In this document: positions 43,949 to 52,858 of the stretch, one piece after another
How the letters are laid out: each line of letters begins with the position of its first letter
Numbering within the stretch: position 1 is the stretch's first letter
Source of the DNA: Bacteroidaceae bacterium
Lineage (GTDB): Bacteria; Bacteroidota; Bacteroidia; Bacteroidales; Bacteroidaceae
Reading direction: 5' to 3'
Length of the DNA stretch: 64,000 nt
Assembly (NCBI GenBank): GCA_017617315.1
Contig: JAFZWM010000053.1
Coordinates: forward strand, 55,426-119,425
Notes under the pieces: generated by a model
Told to the model about the DNA's origin: nothing
What the model saw: the letters and a program-made list of their open reading frames with translations, nothing else
Database searches by the model: none
Translations under genes and position numbers: made by a program

Positions 43949-44146
43949 ATGCCAAAAGTTAAGACTAACTCCGGTGCTAAAAAAAGATTCGTTCTTACCG
44001 GATCAGGTAAAGTGAAGAGACAGCATGCTTATCACAGTCACATCTTGACTAAGAAGACTAAGAAGCAGAAGAGAAACCTTGACCACTCAGGTCTTGTTGT
44101 TACAAGCGACATGAATCAGGTTCGCCTACTTCTTAACTTGAAGTAA
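43949..44146 (+). CDS. rpmI: Ribosomal protein L35
   Basis: 65 residues: [20 protein letters not shown] is the standard start, and the basic composition and length match L35. It lies 79 bases after infC and 104 before rplT, in the universal infC-rpmI-rplT order. It binds 23S rRNA in the large subunit. Confidence 0.97.
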   Translation: MPKVKTNSGAKKRFVLTGSGKVKRQHAYHSHILTKKTKKQKRNLDHSGLVVTSDMNQVRLLLNLK

Positions 44147-44250
44147 TTTTCAATTCACTTTTTAACTAACAAAATTTTATTAACCGAGTGTTTAGCCCCA
44201 AGATCGTTTCATTTATCGGAGCGACGCTAACATTCAAAAAGAATTAAATT

Positions 44251-44595
44251 ATGCCAAGATCAGTTAATCACGTTGCATCAAGAGCAAAGAGAAAGAAAAT
44301 TTTAGGTCTTACCAGAGGTTACTTTGGTGCTAGAAAGAATGTTTGGACTGTAGCCAAGAATACTTGGGAGAAGGGTCTTACATACGCTTTCCGCGACCGT
44401 CGTAACAAGAAGCGTACATTCCGTGCATTGTGGATTCAGCGTATCAACGCTGCTGCACGTCTTGAGGGAATGTCATACTCACAGTTGATGGGTGGTCTTC
44501 ACAAGGCAGGTATCGAGATTAACCGCAAGGTTCTCGCTGACCTCGCTCTTAACAACCCAGAGGCTTTCAAGGCTATCGTAGCTAAGGTTAAGTAA
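44251..44595 (+). CDS. rplT: Ribosomal protein L20
   Basis: 114 residues. [20 protein letters not shown], the [15 protein letters not shown] segment and [14 protein letters not shown] are standard L20. It is needed for early 50S assembly and often represses its own operon by binding the mRNA. The 104-base spacer before it could hold such a site, but no clear L20-binding structure was identified. Confidence 0.97.
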   Translation: MPRSVNHVASRAKRKKILGLTRGYFGARKNVWTVAKNTWEKGLTYAFRDRRNKKRTFRALWIQRINAAARLEGMSYSQLMGGLHKAGIEINRKVLADLALNNPEAFKAIVAKVK

Positions 44596-44623
44596 TCAAA
44601 GCCCCGAAAGGCTAAGATATAAT

Positions 44624-44657
44624 GGGATGATTCTTTTTAGAGTCATCCCGTTTTTTT
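44624..44657 (+). terminator. rplT terminator
   Basis: GGGATGA pairs with TCATCCC around TTCTTTTTAGAG, followed by seven T. Confidence 0.9.
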
Positions 44658-44702
44658 ATGTTAGCAAGCATGTGGGTGATGTGCAAAATCTTTTGCTCTT
44701 TT

Positions 44703-44734
44703 CTTGGTTTTATGAAATATTATACTTATATTTG
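44703..44734 (+). promoter_or_regulatory. Promoter of the structured RNA downstream of rplT
   Basis: CTTG at 44703-44706 and TATATTTG at 44727-44734 are 20 bp apart. Transcription would begin near 44741. Confidence 0.75.
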
Positions 44735-44740
44735 CATTAT

Positions 44741-44991
44741 CAATAAACAACAATATTGAAGCAGAAAAAACAGCTGCGCTGGGCTAGATCGGGAAACTCA
44801 TCAAATTTTTATGAATAACCGAGACAGCTTCTTCTTCCGATGGCGTGCCGCCCCCTTTCGGGTACACTACGTTAGCGGATTACAAAGGAAGCAGGGCCCT
44901 CAAATCTTGTATTTACTCGGAGATTTCATCACATCACCAGTGCGGCTTTACTATAAGCTATGGTTATGCTTAGCATCGCCATAGCTTTTTT
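44741..44991 (+). ncRNA. ssrS: Structured RNA, probably 6S-type (Bacteroidales-1) RNA
   Basis: There is no coding gene, but there is a dedicated promoter and a perfect terminator (AAGCTATGG at 44955-44963 with CCATAGCTT at 44979-44987, then T5). The body closes with a ten-pair stem, GCTGCGCTGG (44773-44782) with CCAGTGCGGC (44937-44946), around a long rod with further short helices (for example GCTTC near 44823 with GAAGC near 44888). The position after rplT and this long-hairpin form match what I recall for the Bacteroidales-1 motif, regarded as the local 6S RNA that binds RNA polymerase. I cannot run a covariance search, so the family name is inference. Confidence 0.65.
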
Positions 44992-45019
44992 ACTTTACGA
45001 ATACTTTAATACATATACG

Positions 45020-47626
45020 ATGAATCTTAAAAACCTATTTTTTGCATTTGGCATTGTCTTTTTAGGCGCTGTTCCTGTGGGGGCGCAGACGTTCCCGTAT
45101 CAGGACAGACAATTATCTTCGCAGGAAAGAGCGGAGGACTTGGTTTCGAGGCTGACCCTCGAAGAAAAAGCGAGACTTATGATGGATAACTCGGCTGCTG
45201 TTGAACGTCTTGGCATAAAGAGTTATTGCTGGTGGAACGAGGCTCTGCACGGAGTGGCGCGTGCCGGACTGGCAACCGTTTTTCCGCAGCCTATAGGAAT
45301 GGCGGCCTCTTTTAACCCCGATTTGCTGAATCGCGTTTATACAACGGTGAGCGACGAGGCGCGTGCCAAGTATGCTTATCAGGCAAGTCGCGGAAGTCGT
45401 GAAAGATATCAGGGTGTAACAATGTGGACTCCGACTGTAAATATTTTTCGCGACCCTCGCTGGGGTAGAGGCATCGAGACATACGGCGAAGACCCTTATT
45501 TGACGAGCATGATGGGACTTCAGGTTGTGAAGGGACTTCAGGGATATAAGAAAGGTGGATACGACAAGCTTCACGCTTGCGCAAAGCATCTGGCTGTTCA
45601 TTCAGGACCTGAGTGGAACAGACATTCGTTCGATATACAGAATCTGCCTGCGCGCGATTTGTACGAGACTTATCTGCCAGCCTTCGAGACTCTTGTAAAA
45701 GAAGGTGGCGTGCGTGAGGTTATGTGTGCCTACAATCGTTTCGAAGGCTCTCCTTGTTGCGGAAACAACAAACTTGAGGTTCAGATTTTGAGAAACGACT
45801 GGGGGTACAAGGGCATCATCGTTGCCGATTGTGGTGCGGTTGCCGACTTCTATAACGAGGGTTCGCATCATGTGTTTCCTGATGCGGCACAGGGTTCGGC
45901 TTCTGCCGTGCGTCACGGAACTGACTTGGACTGCGGTTCGAGCTATACAGCTCTTGTGGAGAGTGTGAAGAAAGGATATGTAAGCGAGAAGGAGATTGAT
46001 GTTTGCGTAACCCGACTTATGCGCGACCGTTTCGACATTGGCGAGATGGATCCGCTTGAGTGCAACCCGTGGAACAACATCCCTTATTCTGTCGTTGCAT
46101 CGGACGAGCACAAGGCTGTTGCCAACGAGATGGCGCACCAGTGCATGACTTTGCTTCTGAATAAGAACAATACGCTTCCGTTGCCAAAGAATCTGAAGAA
46201 GATTGCCGTTGTTGGTCCTAATGCCAACGACTCGGTTATGATGTGGGGTAACTACAATGGTATGCCACGACATACAATCACGATGCTCGAAGGTATCAAG
46301 AATATCGTATCGGCGATAACCGATGTGACTTACGAGCAAGGTTCAACATGTACCGACAGTGAGTTGGTGTTCAGCGTGTTTAATCAGTGTACGTCAAACG
46401 GTAAGAAAGGCTTCACGGCGTATTATTGGAACAATCTGAAGCAGGAAGGCGAGCCTGTTGCAACTATGCAGATGACAACGCCTTTCCAGCTCTGTACATC
46501 TGGTGCAACGGTATTTGCTCCGGGAGTAAATCTGACGGATTTCTCGGCCAAGTATGTCGGAACGCTGAAGCCTGAAAAGGACGGCGAGATTGTTATCGAC
46601 AGCTACGTTTACGGCGCAGGTCGCGTTTTGGTTAACGGCAAGGAACTGAAGAAGTATTCGAACACACACGGCGGTCGTCCGTTGGTATGCAGTTTTCAGG
46701 CAAAGGCAGGAAAGACTTACGACATTCAGCTCGATTTTGCATATACTCGTACTGATGCTCAGTTGAACTTCGACCTTGGTTACAAGAAGAATGTTTCTAT
46801 CGAAAGCGTGGTTGATAAGGTTAGGGATGCCGAGGTCGTTATATATATAGGTGGAATCTCGCCACGTCTCGAAGGTGAGGAGATGGGCGTGAATATTCCA
46901 GGATTCAAGGGAGGCGACAGAACAGACATCGAACTTCCGAAGATTCAGCGCGAGACTCTTGCTGCATTGAAGAAGGCTGGCAAGAAGATTGTATATGTGA
47001 ACTGCTCTGGCTCGCCAATCGGACTGATTCCGGAGTTGGAGACATGCGATGCTATTTTGCAGGCTTGGTATCCGGGACAGGAAGGCGGCGAGGCGGTTGC
47101 CGATGTCCTCTTTGGAGAATACAATCCTTCGGGAAAACTTCCTGTTACATTCTACAAGAGCGTAAATCAGCTTCCTGATTTCGAGGATTATCGCATGGCA
47201 AACCGCACATATCGCTACATGAAGGAAGAGCCGCTGTTCCCATTCGGCTACGGATTGAGCTACACGACTTTCAAGATTGGCGCAGCAAAACTTTCGTCAA
47301 ACAAGATAAATATGGAAGATTCGCTCACCGTTTCGTTCTGTGTTCATAATACCGGAAAGATGGATGGTGCAGAAGTCTGCCAGATTTATCTTCGCAAGGA
47401 AGGCGATGAGAACGGTCCTTTGAAGGCTCTGCGCGGATTCAAGCGCGTTGAACTTAAGGCCGGCGAGAAGAAGAACGTTAGCATCACTCTTGGCAAAAAA
47501 GAACTTGAGTGGTGGAACGAGGAAGTGAACAGCATGACCATTGTTCCGGGAACATATCATCTGATGCTCGGAAACAGCTCGGACAGCAAGGCTTTGAAAA
47601 CGTATAAGTTTACAATTACCAAATAA
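45020..47626 (+). CDS. GH3 beta-glycosidase (beta-xylosidase/glucosidase type) with PA14 insert
   Basis: 868 residues from ATG at 45020, which gives a direct signal peptide (MNLKNLFFAFGIVFLGAVPV); an upstream in-frame start overlaps the RNA terminator. Domains: GH3 barrel (about 25-350) with the nucleophile Asp in GIIVADCGAVADF, the alpha/beta sandwich, an inserted PA14-like sandwich (about 455-585, KKGFTAYYWNNLK onward), and a C-terminal fibronectin-III-like domain. CxWWNEALHGVAR is typical of xylan- or glucan-active GH3 enzymes from Prevotella. It removes terminal sugars from plant oligosaccharides, probably in the periplasm. PL1 follows 14 bases downstream. Confidence 0.9.
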   Translation: MNLKNLFFAFGIVFLGAVPVGAQTFPYQDRQLSSQERAEDLVSRLTLEEKARLMMDNSAAVERLGIKSYCWWNEALHGVARAGLATVFPQPIGMAASFNPDLLNRVYTTVSDEARAKYAYQASRGSRERYQGVTMWTPTVNIFRDPRWGRGIETYGEDPYLTSMMGLQVVKGLQGYKKGGYDKLHACAKHLAVHSGPEWNRHSFDIQNLPARDLYETYLPAFETLVKEGGVREVMCAYNRFEGSPCCGNNKLEVQILRNDWGYKGIIVADCGAVADFYNEGSHHVFPDAAQGSASAVRHGTDLDCGSSYTALVESVKKGYVSEKEIDVCVTRLMRDRFDIGEMDPLECNPWNNIPYSVVASDEHKAVANEMAHQCMTLLLNKNNTLPLPKNLKKIAVVGPNANDSVMMWGNYNGMPRHTITMLEGIKNIVSAITDVTYEQGSTCTDSELVFSVFNQCTSNGKKGFTAYYWNNLKQEGEPVATMQMTTPFQLCTSGATVFAPGVNLTDFSAKYVGTLKPEKDGEIVIDSYVYGAGRVLVNGKELKKYSNTHGGRPLVCSFQAKAGKTYDIQLDFAYTRTDAQLNFDLGYKKNVSIESVVDKVRDAEVVIYIGGISPRLEGEEMGVNIPGFKGGDRTDIELPKIQRETLAALKKAGKKIVYVNCSGSPIGLIPELETCDAILQAWYPGQEGGEAVADVLFGEYNPSGKLPVTFYKSVNQLPDFEDYRMANRTYRYMKEEPLFPFGYGLSYTTFKIGAAKLSSNKINMEDSLTVSFCVHNTGKMDGAEVCQIYLRKEGDENGPLKALRGFKRVELKAGEKKNVSITLGKKELEWWNEEVNSMTIVPGTYHLMLGNSSDSKALKTYKFTITK

Positions 47627-47640
47627 CAAACAAAAAAATC

Positions 47641-49356
47641 ATGAAACTTTTGTCACTAAAAACATTATTTATGGCAGTCTTCAGCACCTCCTTTTTGATG
47701 GCAGGTGCTGAAGACTTGCCTGCTTTTCCGGGTGCTGAAGGATTTGGTAGATACACCACGGGAGGCCGTGGTGGAGCGGTTTATCACGTTACGTCGCTCG
47801 AAGATACCAACACGAAGGGTACGCTGAGATGGGCGTTGAACCGAAACGAAAGGCGGACTATCGTGTTTGATGTAAGCGGAACGATTCATCTAACATCGGC
47901 AATGGATTTGAAGTACGGCAACGTAACGATTGCCGGTCAGACAGCGCCGGGCGATGGCATCTGCATTGCCGACTATCCGTTTACAATTAAGGCGAGCAAT
48001 GTTATTATCCGATTCATGCGCTTCCGCCTTGGAAACAAGAATGTTGACAAGCACGAAGGCGACGGACTTGGCGCGATGGATCAGAAAAACATCATCGTAG
48101 ACCATTGTTCGGTTAGTTGGAGCGTTGACGAGTGCCTTTCAATCTACGGAAACCACAACACAACGGTACAATGGTGCATCGTGTCGCAGAGCATGAACAA
48201 CAGCGGACACTCAAAGGGTGCGCACGGCTACGGCGGAAACTGGGGCGGCGCAGGTGCAACGTATCACCACAATCTGATGGCGCATCATGCAAGCCGCGTG
48301 CCTCGCCTTGGTCCGCGTGCCTCTACTCAGACCGATGAGCGTCTCGACCTTCGCAACAATGTGTTCTACAATTGGGCTGGAAACGGCTGCTATGGTGGCG
48401 AAGGCATGAAAGTGAACATCGTAAACAATTATTACAAGCCGGGTCCCGGAACGGCTACGCGAAATTCAACAATTCAGCGGCGCATAGCATCGGTAAATAT
48501 CAGAACAACAGAATATTGCAAACGCATAGTTAATGCAGACGGAACTGTTTCGGGCAACGATTGGCTGCCGATGTGGCATGTGTGGGGTAAGTATTATGTT
48601 GACGGGAACGTAAATCCGAACTTCAGCGATGTTACAAACGACAACTGGACTTACGGAATGTACAATCAGATTGATGCGTCGGGCAACGACGGCACTTACG
48701 ACAGTTACGTTAAGGATTCGATAAAACTTGTCGAGCCTATTCCGTATTATTTTGTTACCACTCACACCGCCGAGAAGGCTTACGAAAAGGTTCTTCTGTA
48801 TGCCGGTGCATCGCTTGCTCGCGACAGTCACGATGCCTTGATGGTGAGCGACACACGCAATGGCGTTGCCACATATACGGGCACAAACGGCTCAAAAGTG
48901 CCGGGCATTATCGACTCGCAAGAGGATAACCGACCTGCCGATGCGCCCGCCGACTGGAGCGCGTGGCCAACGCTAAACAGCAAGGAATGTCCGGCAGATG
49001 CCGACGGCGACGGAATGCCTGACGCATGGGAACAGGCAAACGGTCTTAATCCGAACGATGCCTCGGATAGAAACACGACAAATGCTGAGGGTTATACAAT
49101 GCTCGAAGTCTATATGAACAGTATCGTTGCCGACATTATGGCAAACGAAGTTGCCGACGGTGTGGCTGACGGCATTCGTCAGGGAGATCAGACAGCCGAT
49201 GTCTCTTCGGTAATCAAAAGCGTGGCTAAGGCTGAGAATGTTGATGTCTATTCATGTACAGGATTACTGTTGAAGAAAGGCATGAGTCGCAACGAGGCTA
49301 AAAATCTGCCTAAGGGCGTTTATGTTATTGACGGCGAAAAAGTTTATATAAACTGA
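47641..49356 (+). CDS. Pectate lyase family 1 (PL1) enzyme with C-terminal tail domain
   Basis: 571 residues with a signal peptide ending near MAGAEDLPAF. The parallel beta-helix spans about 25-370; GGRGGAVYHVTSL, TIAGQTAPGDGI, VIIRFMRFRLGN, DHCSVSWSVDE and RVPRLGP are PL1 segments including the calcium aspartates and catalytic arginine. After about 440 there is a calcium-binding DADGDGMPDAWEQANGL motif, and the last 35 residues (VDVYSCTGLLLKKGMS to KGVYVIDGEKVYIN) resemble a type IX secretion sorting domain. It cleaves polygalacturonan by elimination, producing ends that the GH105 enzyme at 2-3.3 kb could remove. Co-transcribed with GH3. Confidence 0.88.
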   Translation: MKLLSLKTLFMAVFSTSFLMAGAEDLPAFPGAEGFGRYTTGGRGGAVYHVTSLEDTNTKGTLRWALNRNERRTIVFDVSGTIHLTSAMDLKYGNVTIAGQTAPGDGICIADYPFTIKASNVIIRFMRFRLGNKNVDKHEGDGLGAMDQKNIIVDHCSVSWSVDECLSIYGNHNTTVQWCIVSQSMNNSGHSKGAHGYGGNWGGAGATYHHNLMAHHASRVPRLGPRASTQTDERLDLRNNVFYNWAGNGCYGGEGMKVNIVNNYYKPGPGTATRNSTIQRRIASVNIRTTEYCKRIVNADGTVSGNDWLPMWHVWGKYYVDGNVNPNFSDVTNDNWTYGMYNQIDASGNDGTYDSYVKDSIKLVEPIPYYFVTTHTAEKAYEKVLLYAGASLARDSHDALMVSDTRNGVATYTGTNGSKVPGIIDSQEDNRPADAPADWSAWPTLNSKECPADADGDGMPDAWEQANGLNPNDASDRNTTNAEGYTMLEVYMNSIVADIMANEVADGVADGIRQGDQTADVSSVIKSVAKAENVDVYSCTGLLLKKGMSRNEAKNLPKGVYVIDGEKVYIN

Positions 49357-49386
49357 TTGTCTATCAGACGTCAATAGCTTGAAAAA

Positions 49387-49423
49387 AATGTCCGCACAAA
49401 CCGAAAAGGTTTGTGCGGACATT
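49387..49423. terminator. Bidirectional terminator after PL1
   Basis: AATGTCCGCACAAACC pairs perfectly with GGTTTGTGCGGACATT around GAAAA, a very strong stem with an A7 run to its left. Confidence 0.9.
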
Positions 49424-49447
49424 GTCGTTTTATCAGTAGAACTGAAT

Positions 49448-49885
49448 TTACTTGTTCTGTGTCGGATTCATGTTTGATAATCTTGTCGATTCCAGAATTG
49501 GAAGGTTTGATTCTGTTGGAACGTAGATTACAGTTTTGTTGCTCAGGTCTGACTGCTGGCGAACCCACAGATACTGGATGTAAGTAGGAGTGATGCTTCC
49601 GTTTTCGATTCTGATGGCTTCGGCTGCACCTTTGGCGCGTTCAATTTCGGCCTGTGCATTCAGTTTTTCGGCCTCAAGATTTGCCTTTGCCTCTTCAATC
49701 TTGATTTTTCGGTTCTGCTCGGCCTTGGCAAACTCTGCCTTACCTGCCATTTCCTGCTCCCAAACATTGTACCAAGGGCGGATGAAAGACATTGCTACGA
49801 ATACAGCAACGATGGCGAAAACGTAAAAGAAAATTTTGTTTAGGTTGATTTTGCTGAAATCAACACTCTGGTGATTGTTGTTCAT
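49448..49885 (-). CDS. Single-span membrane protein resembling an SPFH-family tail
   Basis: 145 residues. One membrane span (about 19-40, FFYVFAIVAVFVAMSFI) is followed by a long charged helix (about 48-90, EAKANLEAEKLNAQAEIERA) and a segment TPTYIQYLWVRQQSDL that looks like the end of prohibitin/HflK-like proteins. The beta-rich SPFH core that normally lies between span and coiled coil is absent, so this is either a reduced relative or an independent family. Not otherwise recognised. It stands alone between PL1 and the beta-helix gene. Confidence 0.65.
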   Translation of the reverse strand: MNNNHQSVDFSKINLNKIFFYVFAIVAVFVAMSFIRPWYNVWEQEMAGKAEFAKAEQNRKIKIEEAKANLEAEKLNAQAEIERAKGAAEAIRIENGSITPTYIQYLWVRQQSDLSNKTVIYVPTESNLPILESTRLSNMNPTQNK

Positions 49886-49978
49886 GAAAATTTTAGTTAT
49901 TGATTATTATTGTATGTTATTTAGATGTGCAAAGGTCTGCAAAATTGTTTAATTTTACAAACATTTGCTCTTGAAATA

Positions 49979-52462
49979 TCAGTGATTTTGTTTCCAGTCT
50001 ATTTTTAGATTGCGGATTATGCAGCTGCCGTTGGCAACCGTTCCGGTGTGCTGAATGCCGAATCCGCCGAATTTGTTAGGCTTTATGGTGGCCGACAGTT
50101 CGGCATTTACAGGCAAGCCCTTGTCGTGAGGGTCGCCGGCGGTATTGTTGGTTATCGATGCCGTGAAAATCTTGCCCTTTATCTTCAGACTGATGGTGCA
50201 TCCGGTGCGGAATCCGGTGGCAGAGACGGGCGCGCCAAGTTCTTCGGCTGTGCCGTTGCTGAAGTGCATCAGCTGATAGTCTACCGCCGAGTTGAATCTT
50301 TTTGTGCGTATAATCCGCAGGCCGTAGCCAGTTTGTGTGGCAGGGTCGAACTTTATGTAAACGTCCATGTACTGCATGTTGCTTCCTGAAAAGCCCTGAC
50401 CTGCATTCTTGCAAGGCGCAACCTCCATTGTTACGTCCATTTCGGCGTATTTTGCCTCCATCGGAGTGTACATCATTCGTGCTCCGCGATGCGCCTGATT
50501 AAAGCCTATGATACCAGATGCGCCGTCAATTCCGTATTCGTAGCGGTAAACATCGTTGTCCTTCTTCTCGAAAGCCCACTTGTATTCGTTGGTATCCTCG
50601 GGCTTGTTTATCGTCATAGTCCACAAGCCGCCGGCAATATCGGGCTGAATTGTTCCCGGCATGTCGCTGAAGTCGGTGCTTAGCGTCAGCGTCTTCTCCT
50701 CGCAGCTGACGGGCGACGGCGTTATCACTTTGACTATGCTTTCGCTTGCCTCGCACCTCTGATGCCTTGTGGCTATGGTGGCCATTACAAAACATCCGTC
50801 GTCCTCTTGGGTTATGCGATACGTTTTCAGAGGCTCGTTGCGCGAACATCTTATTTTGTACCATTTTGTGGTGTCGGGCTTTCCTGTGGCGTCTCGTCCG
50901 CATCTGTACCAGTCGACAACCGACATGTCGCGCAGGTTGCCGTCCATATTCAAGGCATACTGAAGGCTCAGCTCGCTGCCGTTCTGGATTATCGACGGAG
51001 TGCCGATTATTGCCGGCGGAGGAAGTTGCTTTGGAATGAGGTTAACGCGGCAGGCCGTCTCGAGTCCGCTTGATGTTCTAGCCGTTACAATTACCGTGTG
51101 TGGCTGGTCGTCGGTAGAGATGCCCTTTACAACGCACTTGCTGCCGTCCTCGTTGGGGCGCAGGCTTACAAGCTTGGCTTTCTCCTTGTTGTCTACGCAC
51201 CACGTTACCTTGTACGGATTTTCGGGTTTCTCGTTATTTCCGTAATAATATTGGTGTGCAGAAAGAGTGTACTCGTCAACCTCGCTCTCTATGGTTATGT
51301 TGCGCTGCGAAGCCACAATCATCGACGGCTCGTGATGCACGGCGAGATAGTTCTTCATCTGCGGATTCCACCCGTCATCGCCCGAGATAAGGTTGTAGAT
51401 GTTGTATGTTCCGTTTGGATTTTTGAATGCCGAAAGAATTTTCTTTCCGGTCATGTCAATCGTGAACCACGGCTCTTCTCTCTGCCATTCAATGTTCTTG
51501 TTGTCGTTTCCAGTAACATTGTAGATGTAGTTCCGCTGGTCTGTTATCGGCTTCAGAGCCCATCGGTATGTAGGCTTTACGCTGATGTTGTCCCAATGAC
51601 AGTCTACCATCACCACCGAGCCGCCCGACCGTGTTATGTACTGCTCCCTCATCACGGCGTAGAACGTGCAGTTCAGGAACACCACGCCCGAGCTGATTGT
51701 GCTGTGCAGAGGCTTGTTGCTGTAAAGGCTTATCTTGCAGTTTTCGTAAACCGCCATGCTGTTAAGTCCGTTCTCGCTACATTCCATCTCGCAGTTTTCG
51801 TAGAGAGTGCGGTATGCGCCGACGAAAGGCGACATGAGTGCCCTTCCGATGAAGCGGCAGTTCTTGAAGTAGAATCTGTCGCCCTTTGCTATTCCGATGG
51901 ATGCCTGAACATTGGTGTTGGTGCGCCTTTTGCGGCTCAGTTCGGGTTTTAGCTGATAAACGAGGTCGGTTGAGCAATAGTTTCCGAAGGTGATATTCTC
52001 GGCCGTAACGTCTTCGCCAATCCAGTAGAACATACAGAAGTTCTTGTTTGCTCCGAAGCCGTTTCCGCGGTTGCATGCCAGAACCACGTTGTGAGGGTCG
52101 GCACTCAGTCCTATGAGCCTGACTTTACTCAGCTTAACCGTCATTCCAACGGCCGGCATCGACTTTGCGCTGTTTTTTCTTATGGCAGAGTCGTCGGGAT
52201 CGTCAATCCAGTAAACGTTTGGTGTAATGTATATGTCAATCGTGCCCAGTTCCCTAATCTTGCGGTTCTGTGCCGACTTTATGGCATCGTTCACGTTGTT
52301 GTAAACGTGTTCAATCTCGATGGGTGTTCTGCTTGGGTCTACAAGATACACGCTCATGCCCGTGGTAAGGGTTTTACCTTGGTACATGAACTTTTGCTGC
52401 GCCGTGGCATTCAGGCAAAAGACAAAAATGGTAAAGAATGTCAAAAGTCCCTGTTTCATCAT
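49979..52462 (-). CDS. Pectin-esterase-like parallel beta-helix protein with C-terminal sandwich domains
   Basis: 827 residues with a signal peptide (LLTFFTIFVFCLNATA). The first 350 residues show pectinesterase/pectin-lyase beta-helix features: an early YNNVNDAIKSAQNRK segment as in pectinesterases, AENITFGNY, FYFKNCRFIGRAL and YRTLYENCEMECS. The later part contains Ig-like/bacterial stretches (about 420-620) and a C-terminal concanavalin-like sandwich. I cannot confirm the pectinesterase catalytic aspartates, so activity is uncertain. The neighbourhood of PL1 and DUF4861 genes supports a role on pectin. A CAAATATA at 52481-52488 is its likely -7 box. Confidence 0.7.
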   Translation of the reverse strand: MMKQGLLTFFTIFVFCLNATAQQKFMYQGKTLTTGMSVYLVDPSRTPIEIEHVYNNVNDAIKSAQNRKIRELGTIDIYITPNVYWIDDPDDSAIRKNSAKSMPAVGMTVKLSKVRLIGLSADPHNVVLACNRGNGFGANKNFCMFYWIGEDVTAENITFGNYCSTDLVYQLKPELSRKRRTNTNVQASIGIAKGDRFYFKNCRFIGRALMSPFVGAYRTLYENCEMECSENGLNSMAVYENCKISLYSNKPLHSTISSGVVFLNCTFYAVMREQYITRSGGSVVMVDCHWDNISVKPTYRWALKPITDQRNYIYNVTGNDNKNIEWQREEPWFTIDMTGKKILSAFKNPNGTYNIYNLISGDDGWNPQMKNYLAVHHEPSMIVASQRNITIESEVDEYTLSAHQYYYGNNEKPENPYKVTWCVDNKEKAKLVSLRPNEDGSKCVVKGISTDDQPHTVIVTARTSSGLETACRVNLIPKQLPPPAIIGTPSIIQNGSELSLQYALNMDGNLRDMSVVDWYRCGRDATGKPDTTKWYKIRCSRNEPLKTYRITQEDDGCFVMATIATRHQRCEASESIVKVITPSPVSCEEKTLTLSTDFSDMPGTIQPDIAGGLWTMTINKPEDTNEYKWAFEKKDNDVYRYEYGIDGASGIIGFNQAHRGARMMYTPMEAKYAEMDVTMEVAPCKNAGQGFSGSNMQYMDVYIKFDPATQTGYGLRIIRTKRFNSAVDYQLMHFSNGTAEELGAPVSATGFRTGCTISLKIKGKIFTASITNNTAGDPHDKGLPVNAELSATIKPNKFGGFGIQHTGTVANGSCIIRNLKIDWKQNH

Positions 52463-52613
52463 ATCTTGTCTTTAATGCAACAAATATACAAGAAATGTTT
52501 AATATAAAAGTGCTGTTTTGGAATTTGTTTTTTACAAAATGACATGAATTTTGTTTCTTTTTCTTGGAGTGTGAATTTTTTTTGCATTTTGAATCAATTT
52601 TTCTGCCGAAATA

Positions 52614-52644
52614 TTTGGAATTTAAAAATAAACCCTTATCTTTG
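52614..52644 (+). promoter_or_regulatory. Consensus promoter of a short RNA
   Basis: TTTG at 52614-52617 and TATCTTTG at 52637-52644 are exactly 19 bp apart, as good as the tRNA promoters in this window. Confidence 0.8.
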
Positions 52645-52650
52645 CAATGT

Positions 52651-52710
52651 GTTTTTCATAGTATTAGATTTAAGGTTAACAAGGTTGGGTGCAGGCGTGC
52701 ACCCTTTTTT
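52651..52710 (+). ncRNA. Candidate small RNA (about 60 nt) or short attenuated leader
   Basis: A consensus promoter is followed within about 60 bases by an intrinsic terminator: GGGTGCA (52687-52693), loop GGCG, TGCACCC (52698-52704), then T6. No reading frame of note lies inside. The DUF4861 gene starts about 150 bases later with its own TATTTTTG box at 52828-52835, so the unit looks independent. The rest of the gap 52463-52858 holds AT-rich sequence and the promoter of the minus-strand gene. Confidence 0.55.
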
Positions 52711-52858
52711 CGTTTTATGCCCTTGCTGATGCTCAATCTTCTGAAAAACTGACGGAAAATCCTTCGGGCGAATCATTTAAATGACAGATTTTTAGCGCTT
52801 GCCGCGCCGAAAGTCATTTTTTTTGTCTATTTTTGCACCTCAACTGAAAGATTATAAC

